This document shows positions 46,266-55,212 of a stretch of 64,000 nt of DNA, one piece after another. The first letter of the stretch is position 1; the number at the start of each line of letters is the position of its first letter. The stretch is taken from positions 3,645,001 through 3,709,000 of the forward strand of contig AP017991.1 in assembly GCA_003609755.1 (NCBI GenBank). The letters are read 5' to 3'. A program made the translations under genes and the position numbers. Under the pieces are notes generated by a model, which did no database searches, was not told the DNA's origin, and worked only from the letters and a program-made list of their open reading frames with translations. The stretch comes from Planktothrix agardhii NIES-204 (GTDB taxonomy: Bacteria; Cyanobacteriota; Cyanobacteriia; Cyanobacteriales; Microcoleaceae).

Positions 46266-47066
46266 ATGCGTTGGTTTCACCGAATTATAGTTCTATTTTT
46301 CAGTATCCTGATTTTTACTTGGGGAAATATAACCCCCCTAGGGGCTGAAAATCAATCCCTATCTTCTGATCTGGATACCTTACTTGAGCAAGCATTTACC
46401 GCGACTCAAAAGGGTCAGTTTTCCCAAGCAGAAACCTACTGGACTGAAATTATTGATCAATATCCTGAAAATCCGGCGATGTGGAGTAATCGAGGCAATA
46501 TTAGAGTTAGTCAAAATCAACTAAATCCGGCGATTTCTGACTATAATCAGTCCATAGAATTAGCACCGAGTTTTCCCGACTCCTATTTAAACCGAGGGGT
46601 GGCTTATGAAGGTTTAGGAGAGTGGGAAAAAGCGATCGCCGACTATAATAAAGTATTAGAAATTAACCCTAATGATCCTGTGGCTTATAATAATCGGGGC
46701 AATGCGGAAGCTGGATTAGAAAACTGGTCAGCAGCCCTTTTAGATTATCAGACCGCCAGTGATTTAGATAAAAATTATTCCTTTGCGCGGGGAAATTATG
46801 CTTTAACATTATATCAATTAGGAGAAACTGAATTAGCCCTAAAAACCATGAAAAATCTAGTGCGTAAATATCCTAATTTTGCCGATATGCGTGCCGCCCT
46901 AACAGCCTGTTTATGGGATATTGGTAAACCAGGAGAAGCGGAAAGTAATTGGGTAGCTGTGGTGGGACTGGATGCTCGATATAAAAATATTAATTGGGTG
47001 AAAACCGTTAGACGGTGGCCGCCAAAATTAGTCACCGCGTTAAATAATTTTCTAAATTTGAAATAA
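46266..47066 (+). CDS. Secreted TPR protein
   Basis: About 266 residues from the ATG at 46266. The start MRWFHRIIVLFFSILIFTWG is a signal peptide (likely cleaved after LGA). At least four TPR motifs follow, for example NPAMWSNRGNIRVSQNQLNP, PDSYLNRGVAYEGLGEWEKA and DPVAYNNRGNAEAGLENWSA. The upstream in-frame sequence is heptamer-repeat DNA and not coding. TPRs mediate protein contacts; the C-terminus has no extra domain. Likely periplasmic or lumenal; partner unknown. A strong hairpin follows. Confidence 0.82.
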   Translation: MRWFHRIIVLFFSILIFTWGNITPLGAENQSLSSDLDTLLEQAFTATQKGQFSQAETYWTEIIDQYPENPAMWSNRGNIRVSQNQLNPAISDYNQSIELAPSFPDSYLNRGVAYEGLGEWEKAIADYNKVLEINPNDPVAYNNRGNAEAGLENWSAALLDYQTASDLDKNYSFARGNYALTLYQLGETELALKTMKNLVRKYPNFADMRAALTACLWDIGKPGEAESNWVAVVGLDARYKNINWVKTVRRWPPKLVTALNNFLNLK

Positions 47067-47076
47067 ACTTGATCAA

Positions 47077-47123
47077 GTTGTTGGGCTTGGTGCCCATTCT
47101 TCTAGGGTCTAAAGCCCAACAAC
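47077..47123. terminator. Hairpin after the TPR gene
   Basis: GTTGTTGGGCTT at 47077-47088 pairs perfectly with AAGCCCAACAAC at 47112-47123 across a 23-base loop. It lies 10 bases after the stop codon and before the kinase gene, so a terminator or mRNA-stabilising stem is likely; no clear T-run follows. Confidence 0.55.
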
Positions 47124-47186
47124 GAACCTAAAACGCTATGCTTAAATTACGATTTATCAGCGCAACGGTTTTACCCCTAACTTGCT

Positions 47187-49310
47187 ATGCGGCTGCAACG
47201 CCAATTCAACGGACAAACCATCACTCTCGATACCCACACCCCTCTAGGGAGTGGGGGGGAAGGGCGCATCTATGGCATATTAGAAGATCCGAATTTAGTT
47301 GCCAAAATCTACCATAAACCCAACGAGGAAGACGCCGAAAAACTCACGGTTATGTATAACTATCCCCCGGCAACGGCGATGGTTTCCCCGGAGATGACGG
47401 CGATCGCTTGGCCCGTTGACCTGCTCCATACCGCCGACAATAAGCGCCAAATTGTCGGTTATTTAATGCCCCGGGTGCATAAAGCTACCCCAATTCATAT
47501 TTTTTATACCCCTAAAAGTCGCCGGGAACAAAAGCCTTTATTTAACTATTTATATCTCCATCGTACCGCGCGTAATTTAGTCGCTTCCGTTGCCGATTTA
47601 CATAGTAGTGGATATATTATTGGTGACGTCAATGAATCTAATATTTTAGTTAGTGATACCGCCTTAGTTACTCTGGTGGATACCGACTCCTTTCAAGTTA
47701 GAGATCCCGATACCGGGTTAATTTATCGCTGTCCCGTGGGAAAAGCCGAATTTACCCCCCCAGAACTCCAGGGACAAGCCTTTCGGGAATTAAACCGTAC
47801 CCCAGAACAGGATCGGTTTGGACTGGCGGTATTAATATTTCTGTTATTGATGGAGGGGACTCACCCCTTTTCCGGGGTCTATCAGGGCAGTGGCGACCCT
47901 CCAGCCATTGAGTCTAGGGTGCGGGCGGGTCATTTTGTCTATGGCACAAAACAGGTTCCCTATCAACCCATGCCCTATGCTCCTCCTTTTGAAATCTTGT
48001 ATCCAAAATTGCAACAATTATTTATTCAATGTTTTGAAACTGCATATAATAATCCTCAAGCTAGACCCGATGCGAAAACTTGGTTAATAGTATTAAAAGA
48101 AGCCGAAGCGAATTTAATTACCTGTAATCAACAATCAGAACATCGTTATGGTAATCATTTAAGCCATTGTCCTTGGTGTGATCGCACAGAAAAATTAGGT
48201 GGGCGCGACCCCTTTCCTTCCCGTCTAGCCGTCAAACAAAAACAGAATTTACAACCCCTAAAACGCAAACGTAAACGAGTTTTAAATAATAAACCTATTC
48301 CGGTTAATAATCGTCCTTTATTCACTCCGCCAAACCGTTCTATTTTTGCTCAACCTACAGCTAAAAAAACCTTGGTTTTGCCCCAAGCTCCTAATTTTTA
48401 TCTCCAAAATTTATTAGGTAATATATTTGAAGGAGTTGTCTTAGGCGGGTTGTGGGGAACGTCAGTTTTATCAGCAATTATTGCCCTAATTGTTGCTTTT
48501 GTGCAAGGAAAAGAAGCAATTATTGGCGGGTTAATGGTGGGGGCAATGTGGGGGGCATTTATAGGGATAGTAATTAGTGTGTATCTCCCTCCACCGGGGG
48601 GATTAAACCGAGTATTGGCGTTAATTGTGGGGGGCTGGTCAGGGATTTTTGTGGCGGCGGTAATTGCCGGATTAATTTTAGGAGTATGGAACACCGAACC
48701 CCTAATTGGTCAAACCTTAATGTGGGGGGCTTTAATGGGCATGGTTTGGGGTGCGGTTTGGCATTTATTTAAACCTCCTTTATCCTTACCTCATATTGGA
48801 CGGTTGTGGGGAAGACGTGGGGCATTTGTTGGGGGAGTTTGGGGGTCATATTTAGGAACTTTAGGGGGAATTTGTTTAGGGATTTTAGCCGTAGGTTGGC
48901 AACAATTTGAACAGACTAATTCTAATATTAATTCTACCTCAAATTCTTCGGAAATTGCCCTAAGAATAATGGCAACGGCGATTGTGGCGGCGGGTGTGGG
49001 AACTATTGGTGGAAGTTTGGCCGGAGGGTTATTTGGAACTGTTGGAGGCGCTCCCAGTTTGCCTTTATCCCTAAATTTATATGGACGAAGGGGAGCTTTT
49101 ATTGGGGCAATTTGGGGTAATTTTTTAGGGGCAATTTCTGGAGCAGGTTTAGGAGTTTTAGCCGCAACAAGTTTTGCTAATTTTTTAGATACTTCTGCAA
49201 CAACAGGCACAACTTCTTTATTAATTGGTTCAATTATTGTATCGGCTGGAATTGGCAGTATTTGGGGGATGATTTCCGGTTTAATTTGGGGAGCTTTTGG
49301 CAAACTTTAA
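47187..49310 (+). CDS. Atypical protein kinase with glycine-rich membrane tail
   Basis: 707 residues. Residues about 15-310 are a protein-kinase fold: PLGSGGEGRIYGI (glycine loop), VAKIYHK (Lys), and YIIGDVNESNILV, where the usual HRD is replaced by IGD but Asp and Asn remain. LVDTDSFQV stands in place of DFG, and PPELQGQAFREL is the APE-like part. A small CPWC motif (SHCPWCDRTEK) follows near residue 330. The last ~300 residues are Gly/Ala/Trp-rich membrane segments (for example GLWGTSVLSAIIALIVAFV, GAMWGAFIGIVISVYLPP). The kinase head resembles the YegI/TerY-associated type rather than Hanks Pkn kinases. Substrate unknown. Confidence 0.78.
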   Translation: MRLQRQFNGQTITLDTHTPLGSGGEGRIYGILEDPNLVAKIYHKPNEEDAEKLTVMYNYPPATAMVSPEMTAIAWPVDLLHTADNKRQIVGYLMPRVHKATPIHIFYTPKSRREQKPLFNYLYLHRTARNLVASVADLHSSGYIIGDVNESNILVSDTALVTLVDTDSFQVRDPDTGLIYRCPVGKAEFTPPELQGQAFRELNRTPEQDRFGLAVLIFLLLMEGTHPFSGVYQGSGDPPAIESRVRAGHFVYGTKQVPYQPMPYAPPFEILYPKLQQLFIQCFETAYNNPQARPDAKTWLIVLKEAEANLITCNQQSEHRYGNHLSHCPWCDRTEKLGGRDPFPSRLAVKQKQNLQPLKRKRKRVLNNKPIPVNNRPLFTPPNRSIFAQPTAKKTLVLPQAPNFYLQNLLGNIFEGVVLGGLWGTSVLSAIIALIVAFVQGKEAIIGGLMVGAMWGAFIGIVISVYLPPPGGLNRVLALIVGGWSGIFVAAVIAGLILGVWNTEPLIGQTLMWGALMGMVWGAVWHLFKPPLSLPHIGRLWGRRGAFVGGVWGSYLGTLGGICLGILAVGWQQFEQTNSNINSTSNSSEIALRIMATAIVAAGVGTIGGSLAGGLFGTVGGAPSLPLSLNLYGRRGAFIGAIWGNFLGAISGAGLGVLAATSFANFLDTSATTGTTSLLIGSIIVSAGIGSIWGMISGLIWGAFGKL

Positions 49311-49331
49311 GGGTTGTTGTTGTTTGTTAGT

Positions 49332-49616
49332 CTAAGTGTTAATTCTATTGAAAGTTTTATCAGGAATATGAATCACTAAAAATGCGATCGCATCTTGATG
49401 ATCACTATCGCTTAAAATTGTTTCTAGGGAACTGGGAACTGGAATTTCATCTCCATCAGCAACCATTAAATTAATATGACCTATTAAGGCTTCTTGAGCT
49501 ATAATTTGTGTGGCTTCTATAGTTTCTTCCGCAGTAATACAACCCGGAAAATCATAAAACTGCACTCCATAATCACTGTCAGTATCTTTATGAACAGTAG
49601 CAATATAATAAGTCAT
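49332..49616 (-). CDS. hicB: HicB-family antitoxin-like protein
   Basis: 94 residues. YYIATVHKDTDSDYGVQFYD followed by FPGCITAEETIEAT is the partial RNase-H-like fold of HicB antitoxins (the FPGC motif is typical). No HicA toxin with its dsRNA-binding fold is visible on either side, so it is an orphan or the partner is lost. A 39-codon open frame lies 12 bases upstream on the same strand but does not look like HicA. Confidence 0.75.
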   Translation of the reverse strand: MTYYIATVHKDTDSDYGVQFYDFPGCITAEETIEATQIIAQEALIGHINLMVADGDEIPVPSSLETILSDSDHQDAIAFLVIHIPDKTFNRINT

Positions 49617-49628
49617 TGTATCATTTTC

Positions 49629-49748
49629 TCAATTAGCAACTGCATCTGGATCATCACCAGTCCTTAAAATCATTTCTAACCAATTGACAACCACAATACT
49701 CATTTTAAGGTATAATGATTCTAAATCACTTCCAAAAACCTCAATCAT
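49629..49748 (-). CDS. Possible 39-residue small ORF upstream of hicB
   Basis: An ATG at 49748-49746 opens MIEVFGSDLESLYLKMSIVV and ends GDDPDAVAN at a TGA, 12 bases before the hicB start. It is co-oriented with hicB but overlaps the untranslated region of clpS on the other strand. No homology recognised; it may be chance. Confidence 0.2.
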   Translation of the reverse strand: MIEVFGSDLESLYLKMSIVVVNWLEMILRTGDDPDAVAN

Positions 49749-49818
49749 TCAGGTTTGGGTTGAGAGGATAAAAAATTATTGTTTAATTTGTATTGTGTTT
49801 GAAATTGGGGTTATTGAT

Positions 49819-50145
49819 ATGAACACAGGAATTTTAGCATCTATTAGAGGGATGGCAAGTTCACCCACTATTGCACCAACTCGCTCTCGTCAAACTGTTA
49901 ATCAAACCTATCCTAATTATAAAGTCATTGTCTTGAACGATGATTTTAATACCTTTGAACACGTTTCTAATTGTTTGATGAAATATATTCCTGGGATGAC
50001 CGCCGATAGCGCCTGGGAATTAACAAATCAAGTCCATTATGAAGGTCAAGCGACGGTATGGGTTGGCCCCCAAGAACAAGCGGAATTATATCATCAACAA
50101 TTAAGTCGAGAAGGGTTAACAATGGCGCCTTTAGAAAAGGCTTAA
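49819..50145 (+). CDS. clpS: ATP-dependent protease adaptor ClpS
   Basis: About 108 residues from the ATG at 49819 (MNTGILASIRGMASSPTIAP); the frame is open upstream but without family resemblance. PNYKVIVLNDDFNTFEHVSN and AWELTNQVHYEGQATVWVGP are conserved ClpS segments that bind N-degron substrates and dock on the ClpC/ClpA N-domain. Length is normal. It lies between hicB and the R-M module. Confidence 0.92.
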   Translation: MNTGILASIRGMASSPTIAPTRSRQTVNQTYPNYKVIVLNDDFNTFEHVSNCLMKYIPGMTADSAWELTNQVHYEGQATVWVGPQEQAELYHQQLSREGLTMAPLEKA

Positions 50146-50221
50146 TATTGATTAAAATTAACGGGATTTGATAGTATAAAATACCTAATCTATGTCAATA
50201 CCAGGTCTAATTCCTAGTAAT

Positions 50222-50410
50222 GACGATCAATCACATTTTGGGGAAATGCTAACTCATTAGGGTTTTACAGATTGCGATCGCACCCTTTGACTCCATTGAT
50301 TTAAAAAAGTCTCATAGGCGTGATTAATTCTTTGCATAACAGCGATCGCTTCTGATTTAATGTTATGATCAGGATGATATTGTTTTGCTAATTAATAATA
50401 GGCTGGTTGA
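50222..50410. repeat. Duplicated 3' end of the WD40-DnaJ gene (left copy)
   Basis: About 189 bp, same orientation and nearly identical with scattered substitutions to 52003-52192, which holds the last ~150 bp of the WD40-DnaJ gene and ~35 bp beyond. Several in-frame codons are altered here, so it is a non-functional stub. The methyltransferase ATG starts 2 bases after it. Confidence 0.88.
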
Positions 50411-50411
50411 A

Positions 50412-51563
50412 ATGGATTTACAGTTATCTTTATTTACCCCTACACAAACAGAATCTAATGCTAAAAAACAAAAAACAGCAAAATTAGGTCGCTATGAAAA
50501 ACTTCAACAGCAACTATTAACAACTCAACGTGATCCCTATCAAGTTTTTATTGATATTGACAATCAGCCTGTATCCTCATTTAACTATAACTTTATCGAT
50601 CTTTTTTGTGGTGCAGGGGGATTTACTCAAGGTTTAGTTCAAGCAAAATTTAATCCTGTAGCTAGTATTGAAATTAATTCTATTGCTTCAGCCACTCATC
50701 AAAAGAATTTTCCAAGTTGTAATCATTTTTGTGGTGATATTCATGAATTCAATGCAATAAAATCTTTGGAAAAATTGCATTTCCCCCCGATTCATCTTGT
50801 TGTGGGTGGCCCTCCCTGTCAAGGATTTTCTGTTGCTGGAAAACGAAACCCCGATGATCCCAGAAATAACTTATTTAAACAGTTTATTCGTGTTGTTTCC
50901 GAAATTCTGCCTTGGTACGTTGTGATGGAAAATGTACCGGGTATTCTAACCCTGAAAAATGGAAAAATTAAACAAGAAGTATTTGAACAATTTCAAGCCA
51001 TAGGTTACTCAAATATTTCAGTTGTTATTCTTGAATCTGCTGCCTATGGAGTCCCTCAAATTCGACCGAGAGCGATATTTATTGCCAATCGATTTGGACT
51101 CCAAAACCCTTATCCTAAACCTCAACTTTTACCCGAACAATATCAACCGATTGAATCCGCTATTTGTGATCTTCCTGAGTATACACCTATTCCTGAAATT
51201 AATCATGAATGGACTCGCCATTCTCCTGAATATATGCAGCGAATTGCACAAGTTCCCCCCGGCGGTTCTCTCTATGAAACTTATGTTGATGCGTTCAAAC
51301 GTCAATATTCAGGTAAACCTAGTATGACGATTAAAGAAAATCACGGTGGAACTCATATTCACCCTTATCTTAATCGAGTAATTTCTGACCGACACATCCT
51401 TTCTCGGCTTCCGAACCCGATTGAGGAATATTATCCAGCCATTTATCATTCCCAAAATACCAAAATTCGAGTCCTAATGGTTTTCCTCGGTTTCCTGTTT
51501 CAATACATTTCTCGCAACTTCTCGACTTTAAAAGATTATGATTTCCAGAACTATCTTTTTTGA
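50412..51563 (+). pseudogene. C5 cytosine DNA methyltransferase, C-terminus lost
   Basis: The ATG at 50412 starts MDLQLSLFTPTQTESNAKKQ. Motif I (FIDLFCGAGGFTQGL), catalytic motif IV (GGPPCQGFSVAGKRN), motif VI (VMENVPGIL) and motif VIII (QIRPRAIFIA) are intact. After HIHPYLNRVIS, where motif IX (xREAARLQxFPD) should continue, the sequence changes character and ends without motif IX or motif X (GNAVPP). The following bases are the reverse complement of the converging gene's 3' region, so a deletion joined both genes near 51390-51420. Methylation is probably lost. Recognition sequence unknown. Confidence 0.82.
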
Positions 51564-51720
51564 GAAGTTGGAATTTATTCCTTATTTCAGTTTCACTCAT
51601 ATTAACATTATGATTCGGTTCACTTTTACCCCAACGTTCCATTAATAAATCGAAAACTTTATACTGTGATGAGCCTAATTTCAGTTTGGATTTTAAACTT
51701 TCTGCTAATTCTTGGTTCAC
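51370..51720 (-). pseudogene. Probable restriction endonuclease, N-terminal remnant
   Basis: 116 codons, starting MNQELAESLKSKLKLGSSQY. The first ~100 residues (QYKVFDLLMERWGKSEPNHN; SETEIRNKFQLLKKDSSGNH) look like real coding sequence; the last ~20 are the antisense of the methyltransferase. It overlaps the stop of the HTH gene by 4 bases, as endonuclease genes do behind controller genes. I cannot name the endonuclease type, so the call rests on context (converging methyltransferase, upstream controller). Confidence 0.6.
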
Positions 51721-51965
51721 TCCACATTCCTCATCTCTGTTTCTAAGTTCTCAAGCAGTTCTGAAACAGTAATATTCAAACCACTAGCAAGAGAAACTAG
51801 AACCGTCAAAGAAGGGTTTCTTACGCCCCTTTCTAGTCCAGATATATAGGTTCGATCTAGGTGAGAACGTAACCCTAACTCCTCTTGAGAAATTCTGATA
51901 GACATTCGATATTGTCTAATCAAAATTCCTAAAGCCTTTAAAACTTGTGTTTTAGACTGTTCCAT
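51717..51965 (-). CDS. XRE-family controller-like regulator of R-M module
   Basis: About 82 residues from the ATG at 51965 (MEQSKTQVLKALGILIRQYR); a start 21 bases upstream is possible. The HTH is ISQEELGLRSHLDRTYISGL followed by ERGVRNPSLTVLVSLASGLN, the classical C-protein/XRE pattern. C proteins delay endonuclease expression until methylation is established. Its stop overlaps the endonuclease start. The HTH looks intact although both partner enzymes are broken. Confidence 0.82.
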   Translation of the reverse strand: MEQSKTQVLKALGILIRQYRMSIRISQEELGLRSHLDRTYISGLERGVRNPSLTVLVSLASGLNITVSELLENLETEMRNVE

Positions 51966-52002
51966 GAAATTATGATCCCCTTTCATAGACGATCAGTCTA
52001 CG

Positions 52003-52192
52003 GACGATCAGTCACATTTTGGGCAAATGCTAACTCATTAGGGTTTTACAGATTGCGATCGCACCCGTTGATTCCATTCATTTAAAAAAGTCTCATAGGC
52101 GTGATTAATTCTTTGCATGACTGCGATCGCTTCTGATTTAATGTTATGATCAGGATGATACAATTTTGCTAATTGATAATAGGCTTGTTTGA
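52003..52192. repeat. 3' end of the WD40-DnaJ gene (right copy of the direct repeat)
   Basis: Partner of 50222-50410. The pair brackets 50411-52002, exactly the R-M module. This copy includes the intact end of the WD40-DnaJ reading frame. Confidence 0.88.
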
Positions 52193-53873
52193 CTTGATTA
52201 GGTGTTGCCTGGGGATGTACTCCTAATACTTGCCACCAATTTTGATAACATTCAGATGCAATTAATTCCGGTAAACTCAATTGTTGATACCACAGTTGTA
52301 AAATACCCTTTTTGCTTCCACTAACCAATCTTTGACCATCGGCACTAAAGGCAACGGGAGAAAAACCGGAGAGCGTTTGCAATAATTCTCCTGTTTTCCA
52401 ATTCCATAATTTAACCGTTTGATCGACACTTCCACTCGCCAAAATTTTGCTATTGGGACTCAAAGCTATAGAAAAAATAGCGGCGGAATGTCCGGTTAAT
52501 GTCCGAATTAATTGCTGATTTTTCCAATCCCAGACTTTAATTGTATTGTCTGTACTCGCACTGATTAAAATTTGATCATTAGGAGTGAATAAAATCGAAG
52601 TCACCAAGTTAGAATGTCCGGTTAAAATAATAGGATTTTTATGGGTTTGGATATTCCAAATTCTAATAGTTTGATCAGCACTACCACTGGCTACAAATTG
52701 ACCTTTAGAACAGATAGCTACAGACCAAACTCCATCAGTATGTCCGTTTAAAATTCGTTTAGATTGTCCGGTTTTAAAATACCAAAGTCTAACGGTTTTA
52801 TCGCTACTTCCACTAATTAAAATTTGATTGTCGGGACTAAATACAAGGGACGTAATAATTCCCATATTTTTTTCAGGAAAATTCAGATCCAATAAAGTTC
52901 GATTCAGTTGTCGAGTCTGAAAATTCCAGAGGGTAATTCGACCATTAACACTCCCCGTGGCAACGATTTCTGAATTAGGACTAATGGCAACGGAATACAT
53001 CTCATAGGGCATAAACCAAGTATATTTTTTCTTAATTGTATTAACATCCCAAATATGAATATTGCGATCATCACTAGCACTGATCAAAGTTTGACCATCA
53101 GGACTAAAAGCCACCGCATGAATTGAATCTTGATGTCCGGCTAAACGTTGTGTTTCTGTCCATAATAAATCTGGTGAATGGGGACGAATAACAAGATTGT
53201 GATTTTCAATATTAGGTTTTTCTGTATTTTTTTGAGCAGATGATTTCTGGGGATCTTGAATATTTTGTTTAAGATTTTTTAATTCCTCGTCTAATTCTAA
53301 ATCATTGAATTTTTGGTTTAATTTTTCTTCTTGAAATTCAGGAATAAGTTCCAATACTTCTAATAACGCGGCGGTATAAAATTCCTGATCTAAAATCCGT
53401 TCTTCCATCCGGTCAAAGGCTTGAAATGCTGTTTCTGGGCTTCCGCCAGCATCAATTAATTGGGCAATTCCATATAATCCTAAGCCAACAATTCCGCCAA
53501 AAACCCCTAATGTTCCCATACCAATTCCGACGCCTGTTCCCGCAAAACCTAACCCCATTCCTCCCACAACTGAAGAAATTCCTACCCCGGAAATTGCCCC
53601 TAATCCTACTGCACCCCAAGCAATAGCATCCCCTTGATTAAGTGCTCTAAATGCCCCATAAGTTGCAGCCCCCGCCACCGCCCCCACACCCATTAATGGC
53701 ATTATTCCTAACCCAATTCCCCCAAAACTTCCCACCAGTCCAACGCCGCCAATTGTGCTATAAATTCCTGCCCCAGTCGCTCCACCGACGGTAATAAATG
53801 TTGTACCAGTGGTTAAGTTTTGCGAGAAATTATAATAACTTTTCATGATTTTTTGAAGTTCCGTAAATTTCAT
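52038..53873 (-). CDS. Glycine-rich membrane-WD40-DnaJ fusion protein
   Basis: 611 residues in three parts. Residues 1-160 are Gly/Ala/Val-rich repeats ([20 protein letters not shown] and onward) that look like glycine-zipper membrane segments. After a charged linker, about residues 240-530 carry six or seven WD40 repeats (for example [60 protein letters not shown]). The last 65 residues are a J-domain with the HPD motif in [12 protein letters not shown]-domain at the C-terminus suggests DnaK recruitment to a WD40-bound client at a membrane. The 3' end has been copied to 50222. It diverges from hypE. Confidence 0.85.
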   Translation of the reverse strand: MKFTELQKIMKSYYNFSQNLTTGTTFITVGGATGAGIYSTIGGVGLVGSFGGIGLGIMPLMGVGAVAGAATYGAFRALNQGDAIAWGAVGLGAISGVGISSVVGGMGLGFAGTGVGIGMGTLGVFGGIVGLGLYGIAQLIDAGGSPETAFQAFDRMEERILDQEFYTAALLEVLELIPEFQEEKLNQKFNDLELDEELKNLKQNIQDPQKSSAQKNTEKPNIENHNLVIRPHSPDLLWTETQRLAGHQDSIHAVAFSPDGQTLISASDDRNIHIWDVNTIKKKYTWFMPYEMYSVAISPNSEIVATGSVNGRITLWNFQTRQLNRTLLDLNFPEKNMGIITSLVFSPDNQILISGSSDKTVRLWYFKTGQSKRILNGHTDGVWSVAICSKGQFVASGSADQTIRIWNIQTHKNPIILTGHSNLVTSILFTPNDQILISASTDNTIKVWDWKNQQLIRTLTGHSAAIFSIALSPNSKILASGSVDQTVKLWNWKTGELLQTLSGFSPVAFSADGQRLVSGSKKGILQLWYQQLSLPELIASECYQNWWQVLGVHPQATPNQVKQAYYQLAKLYHPDHNIKSEAIAVMQRINHAYETFLNEWNQRVRSQSVKP

Positions 53874-53909
53874 TATAGAATTGATAGTAATTCTATCAAT
53901 AACCTCTCT

Positions 53910-54956
53910 ATGACCTCTAATCCAGATTTTAGTTTAACTTGTCCGATTCCGATTCAACAATACCCTCATATTTTACTCGCTCATGGGGGTGGAGGTAAAC
54001 TCATGCGTCAATTAATTGACAAAATGTTTTTACCTACTTTTGGGAGTTCTAATCAAGTGGAACATGATGCAGCTACTCTACAATTAAACGAAAATAAAAT
54101 AGCATTTACAACGGATTCCTATGTGGTGAATCCCCTATTTTTTCCAGGGGGAGATATTGGTTCAATGGCAATTTATGGAACCGTTAATGATTTGGCAATG
54201 GCGGGAGCTCGTCCTTTATATTTAAGTGTAGGTTTTATTTTAGAAGAAGGTTTACCAATTCAAACCTTATGGGAAATTATTATATCCATGAAAATAGCTG
54301 CCGAAAAAGCTCAGGTTAAAATTGTCACGGGAGATACTAAGGTTGTTGATAAGGGTAAGGGAGATGGGATTTTTATTAATACATCGGGTATCGGAATTAT
54401 TAAACATAATTTAACTATTAATTCCCTATCTGTTAAAGCTGGGGATGCTGTTATTATTAATGGGGATTTGGGGCGACATGGGATTGCTATTATGGCGGTG
54501 CGAGAAGGATTAGAATTTGAAACGACTATAGAAAGTGATTCCGCGCCTGTGGCGGATGTGGTTTTAGAGTTATTAGAGGCGGGAATAGAAATTCACTGTT
54601 TACGCGATTTAACCCGGGGCGGTTTAGCGAGTACGTTAAATGAAATTGCTACTGCTGCTAAAGTTGAAATTGAAATTCAAGAAACGGCTATTAAGGTATT
54701 AGAAGAAGTTAGAGGTGCGTGTGAAATATTGGGATTTGATCCCGTTTATGTTGCTAATGAAGGACGGTTTGCGGTGTTTGTTCCCGAGAAGGATATTGAA
54801 AAAACCTTATCAATTTTACAGGCAAAAATACCCGAATCTAGTTTAATTGGTTTTGTGAAACAAACTTCAAATCCTTTGGTTACTATGCAAAGTAGAATAG
54901 GAGCAAAACGGATTATTGATATGTTGAGTGGAGAACAGTTACCTCGAATTTGTTAG
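53910..54956 (+). CDS. hypE: Hydrogenase maturation factor HypE
   Basis: About 348 residues from the ATG at 53910 ([20 protein letters not shown]); an upstream in-frame extension overlaps the WD40 gene start and is not family-like. HypE dehydrates the carbamoylated C-terminal Cys to make the cyanide ligand of NiFe hydrogenase. [20 protein letters not shown] and [17 protein letters not shown] are typical, and the C-terminal LPRIC carries the essential Cys. Other hyp or hydrogenase genes are not in the window. Confidence 0.95.
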   Translation: MTSNPDFSLTCPIPIQQYPHILLAHGGGGKLMRQLIDKMFLPTFGSSNQVEHDAATLQLNENKIAFTTDSYVVNPLFFPGGDIGSMAIYGTVNDLAMAGARPLYLSVGFILEEGLPIQTLWEIIISMKIAAEKAQVKIVTGDTKVVDKGKGDGIFINTSGIGIIKHNLTINSLSVKAGDAVIINGDLGRHGIAIMAVREGLEFETTIESDSAPVADVVLELLEAGIEIHCLRDLTRGGLASTLNEIATAAKVEIEIQETAIKVLEEVRGACEILGFDPVYVANEGRFAVFVPEKDIEKTLSILQAKIPESSLIGFVKQTSNPLVTMQSRIGAKRIIDMLSGEQLPRIC

Positions 54957-55030
54957 GGAGTTAATTCATCATGTCATCCGAACCCATTAAGTAGTTGCAC
55001 AAAATAAATTACCTAGTTGAGAGAGGGAAC

Positions 55031-55071
55031 AGCCCCCCCAAACCCCCCGTGCACGGGGGGCTAGGGGGGGG
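55031..55071. repeat. C-run/G-run interspersed palindrome
   Basis: CCCCCCGTGCACGGGGGG at 55043-55060 is the perfect core of a larger hairpin (AGCCCCCCCAAA ... CTAGGGGGGG). It is the same motif as inside the elements at 29769, 31789, 40819 and 57934 and is preceded by GAGGGAACAG-type repeats. It lies in the 256-bp gap after hypE, which has no gene. Confidence 0.8.
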
Positions 55072-55212
55072 AGGGAACAGGGTAGAGGGTAGAGGATGTG
55101 TAATTAATTTTGTTTAGGTACTTACCTATTACGGATTTAAGAGGACTACGCAGATTAACACAGATTAAAATTCGTGAAATTCTCTTAAATCCGTGTTTAA
55201 AAAATACCCAAT

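Noticed and set aside
48791-49303. 170-residue minus-strand frame rich in Pro and Lys
   Set aside because: Antisense of the Gly-rich membrane tail of the kinase-like gene; composition follows from the complementary codons.
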